Below are positions 41,562 through 53,562 of a stretch of 64,000 bases of DNA, in pieces. The position numbers and the translations under genes are program-made. The stretch is from Daphnia carinata (Eukaryota > Arthropoda > Branchiopoda > Diplostraca > Daphniidae), in assembly GCF_022539665.2 (NCBI RefSeq), contig NC_081335.1, positions 7,626,001 through 7,690,000 on the forward strand. The letters run 5' to 3'. Positions within the stretch are counted from its first letter, which is position 1. Every line of letters starts with the position of its first letter. The notes beneath the pieces are model-generated. The model made no database searches. It was not told where the DNA came from and was given only the letters and a program-made list of their open reading frames with translations.

Positions 41562-44443
41562 CGTCCGAGGAGGTCCTTCCCGACTCTTCGGATGCGGGGG
41601 TCATCCCCCGCGAAGCCTTTAGAAAACAAGTTTCGGCAGACCTCCCTGCCGCTGAAGCTGAAAAGCTGGTGGACGTACTCGAAGAGTTTAACACCTGTTT
41701 TGCGTTGAGAGATGGTGAACTAGGGATGAGCCGAGAGGCTGAGCACCGCATTAACACGGGGACCGCAGCACCCGTTCACCAACCGCCCTACAAAAGCGCG
41801 TGGAAAGAAAGAGCAATAGTCCAGAAACAGGTCGACCAAATGCTAAAAAAGGGTGTGATCGAGCGCTCAAGGAGCCCTTGGGCCTCGCCTGTGGTTTTGG
41901 TAAAGAAAAAGGATGGAAGCTGGCGTTTTTGTGTCGACTATCGTCGGCTGAACTCCATCTCAGTGAGGGACGAGTACCCTTTGCCGAGAATCGAAGAGAC
42001 GCTGTCGCGTATGGGAAATGCCAGTATTTTTAGCACCATCGACCTTGAGAGCGGGTACTGGCAGGTACCCCTTCACGAGGCCGACAAAGAAAAGACCGCG
42101 TTCGTTACCCCCGACGGCCTATACCAGTTCCTGGTGGTTCCGTTTGGGTTGGCTTCAGCCCCCGGGACCTTCCAACGGATGATGGATTTAGTCCTGGCCG
42201 GACTTAGGTGGTCGATTTGCCTCGTCTACCTGGATGACATAATTATCTATGCTTCGGGAGTGAAAGAACATTTAAGCCGAGTCCGTCAAGTTCTGACCGC
42301 CTTACAAAGTGCGGGCTTAAAGATCAAGTTAGTCAAATGTCAGTTTGGAGCCAGTGAGATCAAAGCTCTTGGCCACGTAATCAGTGGACTAGGTGTCCGC
42401 CCTGATCCCGATAAAATTAACGCCATTGTCAACTTTCCCATTCCATCCTCTTTCAATAAACCGAGCGAAAGGTTGAAATGCGTACGTAGCTTCGTTGGGT
42501 TGTGTTCTTATTACCGTAGGTTTATCCCTCAGTTCGCCCAGTCCGCAAAGCCGCTTACGGACCTGTTGAAGAAGGGAGGTTGTTTTGCGTGGGAAGCACC
42601 CCAGGAAGCGAGTTTCTTTTTATTGAAGCAGGCGTTGACCCGAGCTGCAATTATAGCCTACCCCGATTTTGATAGGCCTTTCGAAATTCACCCTGACGCT
42701 TGTGACTACGGCCTAGGGGCCGTACTGCTACAACGTTTTGACAGTGTGGAGAGCCCATTGGCCTACGCGAGTCGACTACTGTCTAAAAGTGAAAGTAACT
42801 ATTCGATAACCGAGAAGGAGTGTTTGGCCTTGGTGTGGGCCGTGAAAAAATTTCGCAGTTATATCTGGGGCATGGAAACTCTGGTGGTAACCGACCACCA
42901 CGCTCTTTGTTGGTTGTTGACAAAGAAAGACTTAGCAGGGCGACTGGCTCGTTGGAGTCTCCAACTCCAAGAATTCTTGCTGCGTATCGTTCATCGGAGC
43001 GGGAGATTACATTCAGACGCGGACGCTCTCTCTCGCTACCCAACGGACCCTCCGCAAGAACTGGACGAAGAATCACAGTGTATGGTTGCTGCCCTGAGTG
43101 TCGACTTGGAAAGCAAAAGTGCGTTACAGTGCGCCCAGAAACATGAGTGGAAGCTTGTATTTGCTGAATTGAAAAAGAGGAAACCATACCCCCAATATCG
43201 TCTTAGGAATGGACTGTTATATCGTGCAAAAGTCATGGAGGACGTTCTCCTCTTACGTCTGTGTGTTACCCAATCCTTCAGAGAAGAGGTGATGCGTGCT
43301 TGTCATCACGACATTACTGCTGGCCACTTGGGACTCACGCGGACACTACACAAGATCCAGACCCGGTATTATTGGCCAGGCATGGGAGATGATATCCGTG
43401 ATTTCTTGCGGAAGTGTCGCGAGTGTCAATCGCGCAAGCCGGTATACCAGCGTCCGGCTGGATTCATGGAAATCCGGCAAAGTGAGCGTCCCTTCGAGAG
43501 ACTAGGGATGGACATTTTAGGTCCCTTCCCTCTGTCGAAAACCGGCAATACCAACATCATTGTTGCCGTTGACTACGTTACTAAGTGGGCAGAGACTAAA
43601 GCCCTGCCGAGAGCAGACGCCGCAGAGGTGGCTGACTTTTTGGTGAAAAGTGTGTTGTTACGTCATGGAGCCCCTCGTAAATTGACAACCGACCAAGGGC
43701 GCTGCTTTATGGCGGAGGTGACGCAGAAGGTGCTACAGGCGATGGAAACCAACCATACGTCCACCACGGCATACCGGCCTCAGGCGAATGGGTTGGTCGA
43801 ACGGCTAAATCATACTCTAGCCGATATGCTATCTATGTACGTTAGTGCGGATCACCGGGATTGGGATGAATCCTTACCGTTTGTAACCTTCGCCTACAAT
43901 ACCAGCCGCCAGGAAAGTACGGGAGGGACCCCTTTTTACCTCGTGTATGGGAGGGAGGCATTTCTCCCTGTCAACGGTGCCTTGGGTTCCGACCCCAATC
44001 TTGTTCCTCCTCGCGACCGGGACCCAACGGAATGGGCCTTGGAAAGGTTACAACGAGCGCGTCAGGACGTACAGAGGCTGGGCGCCGCGGTACACAAAAA
44101 GCAGAAGGTGCGGTACGATGAGGGCCGCCGAGAAGCCCCGACTTACCTGCCCGGTGAAGAGGTGTTAATTTACAAACCAATCCGGAAGGTAGGGAAGTCG
44201 GAGAAGCTTCTGCATCGCTGGTTTGGGCCATACACGGTTGTGCGCCAAACCACTCCCAGCAACTATGAGGTCAAGCTCGGCAAGTCCCCAAAATCTGAAA
44301 TTGTACATGTTGAACGGATCAAGCCTTTCGTCGATTGTGTGAGTCCTAGGCCCCAGGTGCAAGCCACCAGTGCTATGGGCACCGGCGATCAACCAGGGGA
44401 GACTTCTCTGCGTCGCCAACTCCGGGCCCACACTGGAAACTGA
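41555..44443 (+). CDS. Element E RT/RNase H/integrase, intact 962-codon frame
   Basis: Complete catalytic set. RT: FCVDYRRLNS near 128, FSTIDLESGYWQV, VYLDDIII near 226. RNase H: HPDACDYGLGAVL near 383, TEKECLALVWA, TDHHALCW. Integrase zinc motif: HHDITAGHLGL...CRECQSRK near 585-630. DDE core: Asp in GMDILGPFPL near 653, Asp in TTDQGRCF near 712, Glu in NGLVERLN near 748. Then a GPY-like module (HRWFGPYTVVRQT) and IVHVERIKPF. The entry is a GTG at 41555; the true link to protease is by a phase change just before. This is the only undamaged RT/integrase of the gypsy copies here and could supply enzyme if transcribed, but no upstream LTR promoter remains. Confidence 0.9.
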   Translation: MLTSEEVLPDSSDAGVIPREAFRKQVSADLPAAEAEKLVDVLEEFNTCFALRDGELGMSREAEHRINTGTAAPVHQPPYKSAWKERAIVQKQVDQMLKKGVIERSRSPWASPVVLVKKKDGSWRFCVDYRRLNSISVRDEYPLPRIEETLSRMGNASIFSTIDLESGYWQVPLHEADKEKTAFVTPDGLYQFLVVPFGLASAPGTFQRMMDLVLAGLRWSICLVYLDDIIIYASGVKEHLSRVRQVLTALQSAGLKIKLVKCQFGASEIKALGHVISGLGVRPDPDKINAIVNFPIPSSFNKPSERLKCVRSFVGLCSYYRRFIPQFAQSAKPLTDLLKKGGCFAWEAPQEASFFLLKQALTRAAIIAYPDFDRPFEIHPDACDYGLGAVLLQRFDSVESPLAYASRLLSKSESNYSITEKECLALVWAVKKFRSYIWGMETLVVTDHHALCWLLTKKDLAGRLARWSLQLQEFLLRIVHRSGRLHSDADALSRYPTDPPQELDEESQCMVAALSVDLESKSALQCAQKHEWKLVFAELKKRKPYPQYRLRNGLLYRAKVMEDVLLLRLCVTQSFREEVMRACHHDITAGHLGLTRTLHKIQTRYYWPGMGDDIRDFLRKCRECQSRKPVYQRPAGFMEIRQSERPFERLGMDILGPFPLSKTGNTNIIVAVDYVTKWAETKALPRADAAEVADFLVKSVLLRHGAPRKLTTDQGRCFMAEVTQKVLQAMETNHTSTTAYRPQANGLVERLNHTLADMLSMYVSADHRDWDESLPFVTFAYNTSRQESTGGTPFYLVYGREAFLPVNGALGSDPNLVPPRDRDPTEWALERLQRARQDVQRLGAAVHKKQKVRYDEGRREAPTYLPGEEVLIYKPIRKVGKSEKLLHRWFGPYTVVRQTTPSNYEVKLGKSPKSEIVHVERIKPFVDCVSPRPQVQATSAMGTGDQPGETSLRRQLRAHTGN

Positions 44444-44559
44444 GCACCAGAACAACCACCGGAGCAACCACCGCCCACGGAGTCCACCCTTCCGCGACCG
44501 GTCACACCGCTCGTTGAAGAGGGAGGTGGAGGCCCCCGACGTTCCGCAAGGATCTGAGC

Positions 44560-46496
44560 GGCCAGAAAAACATTCCTGTTAACCTTCCCGCTCCTGTTTA
44601 TCCTCACGGTGATAGGAGAATTTAAGCACGCTTCAACTAAAGAAGTAGTGGCTTATCAAGGAGTGATTTTTAAATCCGACGGGGAAGTGTCGTTCTCCGA
44701 CTCCGAATGGGTCGTGGCCACCGACCTTACGTTCGACCACCTGACGACCATGATGAAGACCTTACACGAGTGGCTCGAAGTGAAAGTGGATACTATGGCT
44801 AATCGTCATAATGGCCCTAGAGACAAATTTAAGCTGACGCTACAACAACATGTGAAGGGGTGAGCCCTAGTTGAGTTAGGGAAGTTACGGCGTTGTAACC
44901 AACGTTTTAGTGACCTAAAAACAGCCGTTAACTTGCAAGCAGCGAGGCGGAAGCGAGGATTAATTGACGGAGGGGGTAAAGTACTCAATTGGCTCTTCGG
45001 AGTGTCCACGCAGGAGGACCTCGAACATGTCCATGGTCGCCTGGAAAAATTGTCCACGGAGACTACCTCAATAGTGCCTGCTTTGGAGGTCCACGCATCT
45101 CTCATAAATGAGACATTGTGGGAAACGAAAGCAGTAGCTGATGCTGTGAATGAGCTACAGACTGCTTTCGCGCAAATCGAGAGAGAAACCTGGAAATTAG
45201 ACCAAAAAAGGAGGAAGAATTAGGCCCAAAGGAGTCGCCCGAGAAATGGAGACACATTGGATAGCAATCACGAGAGTGGAGGATGCTTTTCGGCAGGTGG
45301 AGTCCGCCCTCGCCTGGCTTGATGAAGAACTGAACAGCTTTTCGGTTGGCATAGCTACTATGTCCATGGGGCGGCTTCCGGTTACTCTTTTTCCTCCATT
45401 ACAAGTGCAAGCTGTGCTGAAGGAAATCAAGGCGGTTCTACCTCCAGGCTGGTCGTTGAGCCCATCCATCCAGAACGGGGATATCTGGAAGGTGTATACG
45501 GAAACGAAAGTGGTAGTAGCCACCGTAGGTAACTACCTCCGCATTTTCATGCACTTACACGTGTTCGAGTTTCCTTTCAGATTTACGCTCTATGAGGTCA
45601 TCAGCTTGCCGCGCCCCATCGGCAATGCCACGCTAGGTGCTCAGTTTGAGCCCCTTCCCCCATTTCTCGCCGTGGCCGGTGACAGGCAGGCTTTTGTGGA
45701 ATTGTCGGTGTCCGACTCTGCCCGCTGTGTGACTTCCCCTACGTCCATCTGCCCAATCAGCCGAGCAGTAAATAGGAAACACCGGGAGTCAAGTTGCGCA
45801 ATGGCGCTGTTTCTGAAGGACGAGGTGCGAAGCCGCCTTCACTGCAAAACTAAGCTTTCGCCCTGGAGAGGCCAACAAACGGTGTATCTAGGTCACCGTA
45901 GGTGGGGTTATTCCACGACGCAAGAGACGACTATAACGTTCACCTGTCCACACGAACGCGGGAGACCGAACACCGTTATTAAGAAGGAAGCATTTGATGT
46001 TTTCGAGGTACCAATGTCGTGTTCAGCACACACGGACGATTGGATTTTTCAAGCGAGCTTCAGAAAAAATGTCAAACATGCACTCAGCAACAACACTCTA
46101 CCGACTATGACGCAGCCCGAAAATTTGGTTCCACTTCTATCGTAGACTGCCGAAGAGGAAACTTCATCGCCCGGCGAAAAAAATGGTGCGCCTAACAAGC
46201 TCCTACTATCGCGCCGCGCTAAGTTTCAGAGCCGTATTTCACTCATGGGTGAACACTTGCGCGTGATTGAAGAAGAAGAGAAAGCAAGAGTGGCTATGGA
46301 GGTCGACCGCACCGTCGGGCTCCGTTATCCCTACGAAATAGTTGTCGCGATAGTCGGGTTGTTGCTGGGCTTTGGGATATTGCTATTTTTCAGCTGGCGT
46401 GGATATCAGTTGTCGCACGCCAGCGTTACCCAACGCATAGTCGAACTAGAAGGCCGACTAGCTGTACACGAGGCTGACGTAGAAGGGCGACTGTAA
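44560..46496 (+). pseudogene. F-protein-like Env of element E, broken
   Basis: Hydrophobic leader near 44573 (TFLLTFPLLFILTVIG). Pieces follow: 44609-44863, then 44933-45223 with a basic cleavage-like ARRKRGLIDGGGKVLNWLFG (furin-type site plus fusion peptide), then 45246-46145 (Cys-rich ectodomain), then 46245-46496 with a membrane segment (IVVAIVGLLLGFGILLFF) and an acidic tail. Stops at 44861, 45221 and 46143 separate the pieces. Same order and motifs as the B env. Confidence 0.75.
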
Positions 46497-46735
46497 TTCG
46501 ACCCTCCAAATACAGAAAAACTCTGTTTAGTCTCGCTTCGTGTCGTCATTATTATGTTTACCCCTTTTATTCCCTTATATGTAGTCTGCCCGATATTTGT
46601 TGTGTAGTTTTCCTGCTGTTAGAGGTACTGTGTTGCATTTGTTTCATTTACGTTATTTGGGTCTAGGCCTACACCCGTCTAGTTTCTGCTCGCGGGACAA
46701 TGCGATCGGGACGAGTCGCAGGCTGAGGAGGGGGA

Positions 46736-47122
46736 TGTAGCGAATGGTTTCTTGCTAGCTCGAGAAATACGAGAGTGGCGTGGGAGAGAGCTTCAACGCC
46801 CCTTCTCACCCTCCGTTATAGCTGTAACGGGGAGACTCACCATCCGTCGGGAATGGTCGTCTTTCTCCATCCGATTGCTTTAGCCTTGGATGGGCGGAAG
46901 ATGCGAACGATGAAAAACCCGGGCAGGGTAGTCAGGCAGTTGGTAGTCTGGTCAGTCGTGAGTTAGTCGTGTTAGTGTACCTTCTTTAGCTTGTGCGTTT
47001 CGGCCCTTAGTGTAAGCAGTTTTTCCCTTTTTATGTTAACCTTTTAGTGCTATGCCTTGTGTAGTTGGCCGTGTTGGTTAAAACCCTCAAATAAACAGTT
47101 ACTCCCGTGATCGCTCGTTACA
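46736..47122 (+). repeat. 3' LTR of element E
   Basis: 387 bp, TGTAGCGAAT ... CTCGTTACA, preceded by a clear polypurine tract GAGGAGGGGGA at 46725-46735. AATAAACAG near 47090 may be its polyadenylation signal. Confidence 0.8.
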
Positions 47123-47515
47123 ATATACTCGCGGGGTCTTATGTTCGAGCCTTGCCTCAGCGGTAGCTGATATACGTCGGTATATATATTTCTTATTCAA
47201 TAATCTTATGAATTATAATTGCAACACTGCGGCAAACCATAGTTTCAATTTACTATCTTTTATTTCGTTTATGTCTGCATGCTCTATTTTATTCTCGTAT
47301 TTAAACCCTTTCATTATAGAGAAAGCTAGCCAGCATATATGCAATTCTACTTGTTTATTCATAGCGTAAAGATAGGAAGTATAATGTGAAGGGGGGGGGG
47401 GAAATTGTTGGAGATAGCGCTCCATACTAAGTGGAATAAGCATATTGCTACTTGGGGTGGGAGTAAATAGGGAGGTTTTCTTTTGGTGGTCCGAGTTTTT
47501 TCCTTTTACGATGAC
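47123..47515. other. acc1 downstream sequence and tRNA-like remnant of element C
   Basis: GTTCGAGCCTTGCCTCAGC near 47145 matches D 13659 and F 59160. A G11 run lies at about 47390-47400. Homologous to the region after acc1 in D and F. No gene. Confidence 0.5.
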
Positions 47516-47950
47516 TTAATTGTGGATGGTGGTGGGGTCGCGCCTCTGCCGTTTCCGACCTGTGTCCCACAGGTCAGGCGACCAGTTGAAAAGAGGGGGG
47601 TGACGCTTCGCGGTATCCAAGTCCAGAATGAGCTTGAGGTTGTTGACAGCTCCTCCCCAATCCTCTGCGAACAAATCAGCATTCAATTTGCGTGTGAGCG
47701 CGGCAGTCCGTTCTTCGACACGGCGCTCGTAGCGTTGACGCTCGCGGTCCCACGACTCCATGTCGTCGAGCTCTGGGGATTGAGGCGCCTGGCTAGCGAC
47801 GTTGGTGGATTTTTCCGGCACTGGAGTTCAATCGTCGTAGATCGGGATGGAAACCATTGGCGCCATTACTTGTTCGGCCTGCTCGCCAGCACTTAGCCAC
47901 TCGGAAGCTGCCTGGGATTGCTGGTTGGCAGAGTTAGCGCACGGGTCCAT
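47516..47950 (-). pseudogene. Acc1 of element C, one nonsense codon
   Basis: Starts MDPCANSANQQSQ like D. A TGG-to-TGA change near 47826 (DDWTPVPEK in D) stops it after about 41 codons; the rest, including LKLILDLDTAKRHPPLFNW, stays in phase to 47516. Note Thr for Pro in the LDP signature. Confidence 0.75.
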
Positions 47951-48095
47951 TTTACGGAAGTTACATTTGGAGCACGATTTGGGTGGACTTGACTAAACAA
48001 GTGTCAAAAAGGTTGTGAAGTCCCTTTGAAATTTCTTGCTGTTAAATACACGTCGTTCGTTATGTGATCGTTGACTTTGTTTCGGAAAAACGCTT

Positions 48096-50690
48096 CTAAT
48101 TTCTATAACGCATTGGTAGTCTTCGATTTCTTTGCGGGCGTCCGGTAGCATTTTGGGGTGGCAATTCTTCAGGCTGATCGATGGCTGGCGCCACCTGTCG
48201 GGCCCCAGATTTCAAATTTATGGTAACTACATTGTTTTCGGGAATTTGTGTTGGATTATGACGGTTCAACAATATATCAGCTTCGATTGAGTTATCGTCA
48301 ACCGAATCATGTATATCTTGAATTTCGTCGTTGAGGCATAATTGTTGTTTACTGTTAGCGTTGGCGTCCATTTTCTTTTCTGCCATTTCCAATTCCACGG
48401 TTTCCAATTCCACATTTTCCGCATCCAATATTTTTAGTGGACTTTTTTCCATATCCACGTTTTCCGATTCGCTTGTTGTTAGCTCCATATCTTCCGCGTT
48501 TTCCGATGTTTGGGTGGAAATCGATTTACGAAATCGATTTTCGAACTTCGAAGGCGTCTCGATAGGGGGACAATGTTCGTCTTTCCATAACATTGTTTCG
48601 TACAGGGGTTTTAGATACTTTTAAGCAAGACAGGCAATCTGCGTATTGGTGAACACGTCTCGGCCTATATTTTAATTCATAATTCGTTGCGGCCAATAGT
48701 ATAGCCCATCTTCCTAATCTACCATTATTATCCTTTTGTTCTTTAAGCCATTGCAAGGGACGGGGGTCACTGATAATTTCAAAAGGTTTATCCAATAGGT
48801 AATGCCTAAAATGCTTGATGGCATCTACGACTGCTAAGGCTTCCTTCTCTGTCGTACTATAATTCGATTCTGCTCTTGTTAACTGTCTACTGGAGTAGGC
48901 TATGGGGTGTTCCTGGCCATTTTGAATGTGGGATAGCGCTGCTCCAATGCCGTAATCGCAGGCATCGGTGAAAAGGATAAATTTTTCATTGAAATTGGGG
49001 TAAGCAAGAACTGGTGGCGTTACTAGAGAATTGCGCAATTTCTCGAAAGCAACTTGTTCCTCGGGTCCCCAACTAAAAGGCTTCCTGCTAAGATCTTTAT
49101 GAGTTTAACGAGTTAATGGTTTGGCAATTGATCCAAAATCCTGAATAAATCTTCTGTAGTATCCAGCTATTCCGAGAAATGATCTGACTTCATCGACTGA
49201 AATAGGTGTTTTATAATTGACTATTTTATCAATTTTGCTTGGATCAGGCTTAATACCCTCGGTCGATATTACGTGACCTAGATAATTTACTGAGCGTTTA
49301 ATAAACTGGCATTTCTTGAGCTTTAACTTTAGATTGGCATCCCGTAATAATTCAAAAACTTCTCGAATATCACGTAAATGATCTTCGAAAGTGTCGGACA
49401 AGATTATAACATCATCAAAATAAACTAATGCTTTACTTCCTAAAACGTCTTTCAGTACGTAATTCATTAGCCGTTGGAATGTGGCAGGTGCATTGCACAA
49501 GCCAAATGCCATACGTTTAAATTCGTAGAGGTTGTTTTCTACCACAAACGCTGTTTTTTCGATAGCTGGATCATCAATTTGAATTTGCCAATAGCCTGGA
49601 GCTTAATCGAGGGTTGTGAAAAACTTCTTTCCATATAATTTGTCCAATGTTTCGTCTATCCTAGGCATAGGGAATGAATCTTTTTTCGTAACACTATTTA
49701 ATTTCCTATAATCAACACAAAATCTTACTTCTCCACACTTCTTTTCTACTAAAACCACAGGTGAAGCCCATGGAGAATACGAATATTGGATTACATCTGC
49801 ATCAAGCATTTCTTGAATTTTAACATCTAATAATTTCCTTTGGTTATTTGTTACTCTGTATGGGCGTTGTCGAATGGGGCCTCGTCCTTGTGTATCAATC
49901 GTATGTTTTATAAGGTTGGTGTTTCCTAATTCTGAATCTTTGGACGCGAACAAGTCGTGAAAGTCATCTAATAATTTTGAGAGCGTTGCTTGAAATTCGG
50001 AGTCGACTTCTGTGATTAAAATTGGCTCAGCTACTAGTTTAGATTATTATTATCTTCTAATTCTGCGAAAGAAATTTTTCTGATAACATTCCCAATTATT
50101 TCAATTACACTTAATTTAGTATTTCTCGGAAATTTGATTTGATGTAGCGAATGATTTTCGACCAAAATTTTATAAGTTCCATCTCCCGATACATTTCCGA
50201 TAAATTCTTCGATATAAATGCCTGCTGGCAGATCTTTTGCTGGGGTAAATATAAATGCTGTATCTAGTGGGACATACGGAAATGAATCTTTCATTTGCGC
50301 GGCAACTACTATCGACTTCTGACGAAATAGCGCCGTCTTTTTTACCGTAGTAACTGCCATGTCGGGTACCTCAGTGATGGCTGATCCCTGCTCATCCCTC
50401 GTTAGGTAAATGCTCCTGGCTTCTCCGTCAAGCCAAAATCCGTGCTTCTGGATCGCATCCCATCCAAGGATACAGTCCTCAGAAACACCATTAGTAACAA
50501 TAAATTCTTGCTCAAAAACTGTATCTCCGTATCGTACGGGTAAAATAACTCTTCCCAGCGTATGTAATTTCTTCTCCCCTACATCACATAAATCGAAGTC
50601 AAGCTGACTGCAGATCGCCTGACCTCTAGGGGGTAACTTATTAAATAATTTCTCGTGGATAATACTTTAAGACGCGCCTGTATCAAATAA
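48096..50690 (-). pseudogene. Element C pol without integrase
   Basis: Pieces: 50360-50034 (protease and linker), 49953-49603 (RT start, FCVDYRKLNS), 49545-49105 (VYFDDVIIL, catalytic pair kept), 49038-48526 (RNase H, TDACDYGIGAALS), 48593-48096 (pol tail, ending RRLPMRYRN). At about 48617 the RNase H tail (ADCLSCLKVS) jumps to LKPLYETMLW-coding sequence. Compared with D this removes about 1.2 kb (D 15150-16338), that is the zinc domain and all DDE residues. Four further lesions break the frame. Confidence 0.85.
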
Positions 50691-50824
50691 TGCTTGTAAC
50701 GGGATCTGAAAAATTTTCAATGGAATTCTAGGGGTCGATTCATTCGTAATAGTGGTTAATTTTGCGACTTGTCGGGATTTAATATGAGGCTCGTTATCAA
50801 CTGACCCGAAGCTACAGTTGATAG

Positions 50825-52060
50825 CTACTGGTTTCCCTGGTGTTGAGGGGGCCCTGGAATATTAGGCCTTTGTGAATTCCTATATTTTGGACAAATATTA
50901 GACTTATGCCCAATTTCTCGACAGGAATAGCAGATTGGAGGCTGGGCTTGTTCCAGAGTGTGACGCTGAAATTGACGACAACTGGACTGAGTGTGACCGC
51001 GGTAACCACAAAAATTACACGTTATGATCTGCTGATCTGACCTGTTATTATTATTATTGCTAGGTGGCCTCGAGAAAGAGGACGCAACTGGCGTCGGTCT
51101 GTTTGGAAATCGAGATGGTTGGTGTTGGTAAGGGTTAGGATTAAAATGATTATTATTATAATTATTACTGGGACGATGCTGGGGAGGCCCCCAGTTTCTG
51201 TCTTGATTAGCGTTATTCGATTGGAATGAAACTTGTTTCCTATAAGGAGTGCCTGGTGTAGCCGGAGAGTAATCTTTCCTATCTTGCTTGCGTCGTTTAA
51301 CAGCCTGTGTGAGTTCGTGAAGAACATCCTTAATCTTATCTTTATCCGACTTTGGATTGTCCCCTTGCTTATGGCTATGGCGAATATTGACAACGGCACT
51401 GCCTACAATTTCTTTCTGGACACTTAACATCTGCTTAAGTTCTTTTAATTCCGAATGTTTTATGCTAAATGACTCGTCAATTGCCATAACAAATTCATGC
51501 TTCTCATTGTCTGTTTCCAAGGCTTCCAGCCGAACGGCGTAAACGCGAGTTGCTGCCACGAGCTCGTGAAAATCTTTGAATTTCTTATATCTGACCTTAG
51601 CTTGCAATTTTGAATCCAATCCTTCGATAAATTTCTGCGTGAGAATAACTGCGAAATATATTTCCATATAACCATCAGGATATGCCTTTTTAAAAAATTC
51701 CTGTAGACGATGAGCATAATCTACAATTTTTTCTCCAGGTTTACGTTTAGCTTTATTGAATTTCTTAATGTATACATCAACATTTTCATCCCCTTGAAAG
51801 TGATCGAGCAAAGCCGTTTTAATGGGACCATAGTCGTATGGATGTTTTTTAATTAAGGTTTGTATGAGTGAAAAAGCTTTATCTGTTAATTTTGCACGCA
51901 TCATCTGAATAATTTTCCCTTCAGACCATCCTGCCCCATCAACTATACTCTCAAAAGATTCTAGCCAAGAGTCTAAGCGAGAAATTGCACTACCGAAAAA
52001 GGTAGGAAGTAATTGCAATCGTGAAAAGGTGAAAAGCCATGTTGTTGGTAAAAAAAGTTA
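50825..52060 (-). pseudogene. Element C Gag, N-terminal deletion
   Basis: 397-codon frame with capsid (RLDSWLESFESIVDGAGWSE), Asn-rich linker and two CCHC knuckles, ending GPPQHQGNQ. About 85 nt of the N-terminal coding part present in D (VNDLNDLQNNQ) is missing at about 52030, leaving the initiator Met out of phase. Confidence 0.8.
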
Positions 52061-53528
52061 TAGGAGAGTTTGGAGCTCTGTGATGGTGAGATTGCGTGGT
52101 GCCCGGAATGCGGTTCGAAACTGGCCGGGATTCGCCAATATTGTTGTCGGTCAGTGGTATCGACGGTTTCGGAATCGTAGTCGTTCTGTCTGGCGCTTGT
52201 CTATCTGCTGTGATGATGTCGGACAAGTTGGGGTGATCTCCAGCTCGTCCTGGGTTTCCAGAATGGACGATAGCAACTGTTTCAATTGTTTGGCAGTCTG
52301 GGTCAGGACGTGTTTGATGATGGTCGATAGTTGCTTGTGGCACGGTATTGCCACTCTCCGGAAGTGGGTCAATCTGTTTCCGAGCAGTATCAGTTCGGGT
52401 AACAGTGATTCCAAGCTGGTGATTGATTGTAGTTCCCTTAGGAACGAGAGTAGGTTTAGTATGGCCATGAGAAGAGTCAGCTGGAAGTCCAACAAGGTTT
52501 TCTCCAGGTGGATCGACAATTCGCCTCTCCTCCTCGCTGACTTGCGTCGTCGCCCTCGGCACAAAGCCGAAGAGGGTCGTGTCCTTCGCTGGTACAAGCG
52601 TCTGCAGTTCCTCTATGCTGTACGTTTGTCATAACAGGAACGTCGTAAACTGCCTCGCATACGTCGTAAAGGACGTCATCAACTCGGACGCTTGTTGATC
52701 CGCCTTCCGTGACGTCCGCTTTATCCGCCCGCTGGCCCTCACTTCTTGAATCGCGGCTACGTATCTCAGGAATATCGTTGGCGTCTCTACGTCTGTCAGC
52801 AACTGCGCTTTGCCCAGGGGCGGCTTCTCAGCCCGAAATCGTTCAGTAGCCGGTTCAGCTGGTCCCAAATTTTCGGGTGGTGCAACTGGCAGTCCAACAA
52901 CCTCTCCTTCAGGCACTTGAGTGCTAATATCAGGGACGGAATCGGACTCGACGGCGTCGGAAACACTTTGGATGGATTGTTCTGGATTTCGTGGTATCGG
53001 TGATGGAGACTCAAGTTGAGGTGATCGTCCATTCACTGGGCTTTTCTTTTGGAAGAAGCTTAAAAGAGTACTCGAGAGAAGACTAGCCTTTGATTCGCTT
53101 TTCGTAGGTGATTTTGGAGGAGAAAGACGAGAAAAGAACTTAGCATAAACCGATCATGGACGTTGAGTGGCTGCAGCAGTAGATTTAGCATGCGTACCAG
53201 TTGTTTTAGGGGTGGGTTTAACGAACGGAGCCACTTCCTCATAAGCAGGATTCGTCCGTAATTTACTTAACTGAGTATTATCCGTCTGCACTTTAGGGTT
53301 CGAAACGGGATAAGCCGATTTCTAAACGGCTTCAGTTTCTGCTTCTGACGCTTTACAGCCCTGAACTTTGTCTAGCGTGGACGAAGGGCGATCGGATAGA
53401 TTCTCAAAATCAACTAACTTAGCAACCGTTTCGTCGGAGATTTGTACCACTGGCGTTAGGGGAACAAGGGGGTTGCTTACAGGCGTGCGAGGTATCTTAG
53501 GTCCGCCATAAATAACATCATCCGTCAT
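52061..53528 (-). pseudogene. ORF1 region upstream of gag in element C, broken
   Basis: Short frames (53528-53322 beginning MTDDVIYGG; 53036-52629; 52597-52151) follow the order of the A ORF1 and share its Leu-rich blocks, so one ancestral protein is implied. Stops and shifts separate them. Confidence 0.55.
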
Positions 53529-53546
53529 TGTGGTTGAGTTCGAGAA

Positions 53547-53559
53547 ACCGCTGCCACCA
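53547..53559 (-). promoter_or_regulatory. Primer-binding site, tRNA-Leu type (element C)
   Basis: - strand TGGTGGCAGCGGT, 13 nt complementary to tRNA-Leu (AAG-type, ACCGCTGCCA plus CCA), 3 nt inside the LTR. Confidence 0.75.
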
Positions 53560-53562
53560 TAA

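Larger units (their letters stand above)
40230..47122 (+). mobile_element. Family 2 gypsy element E, 5'-truncated
   Basis: + strand order: gag remnant, protease, intact RT/RNase H/integrase, F-like env, polypurine tract, 3' LTR. Its 5' LTR and most of gag are missing. It is the opposite orientation to all family 1 copies and abuts D on the left and the tRNA-like part of C on the right. ATAT follows the 3' LTR at 47123-47126, the same target word as B. Confidence 0.85.
47123..53562 (-). mobile_element. Family 1 gypsy element C, integrase-deleted
   Basis: - strand: shared LTR 53563-54373, primer site, ORF1 remnant, gag, protease, RT, RNase H, then a jump straight to the pol tail, acc1, and a tRNA-like remnant cut off by E at 47123. 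acc2, env and the 3' LTR are missing. Confidence 0.85.
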
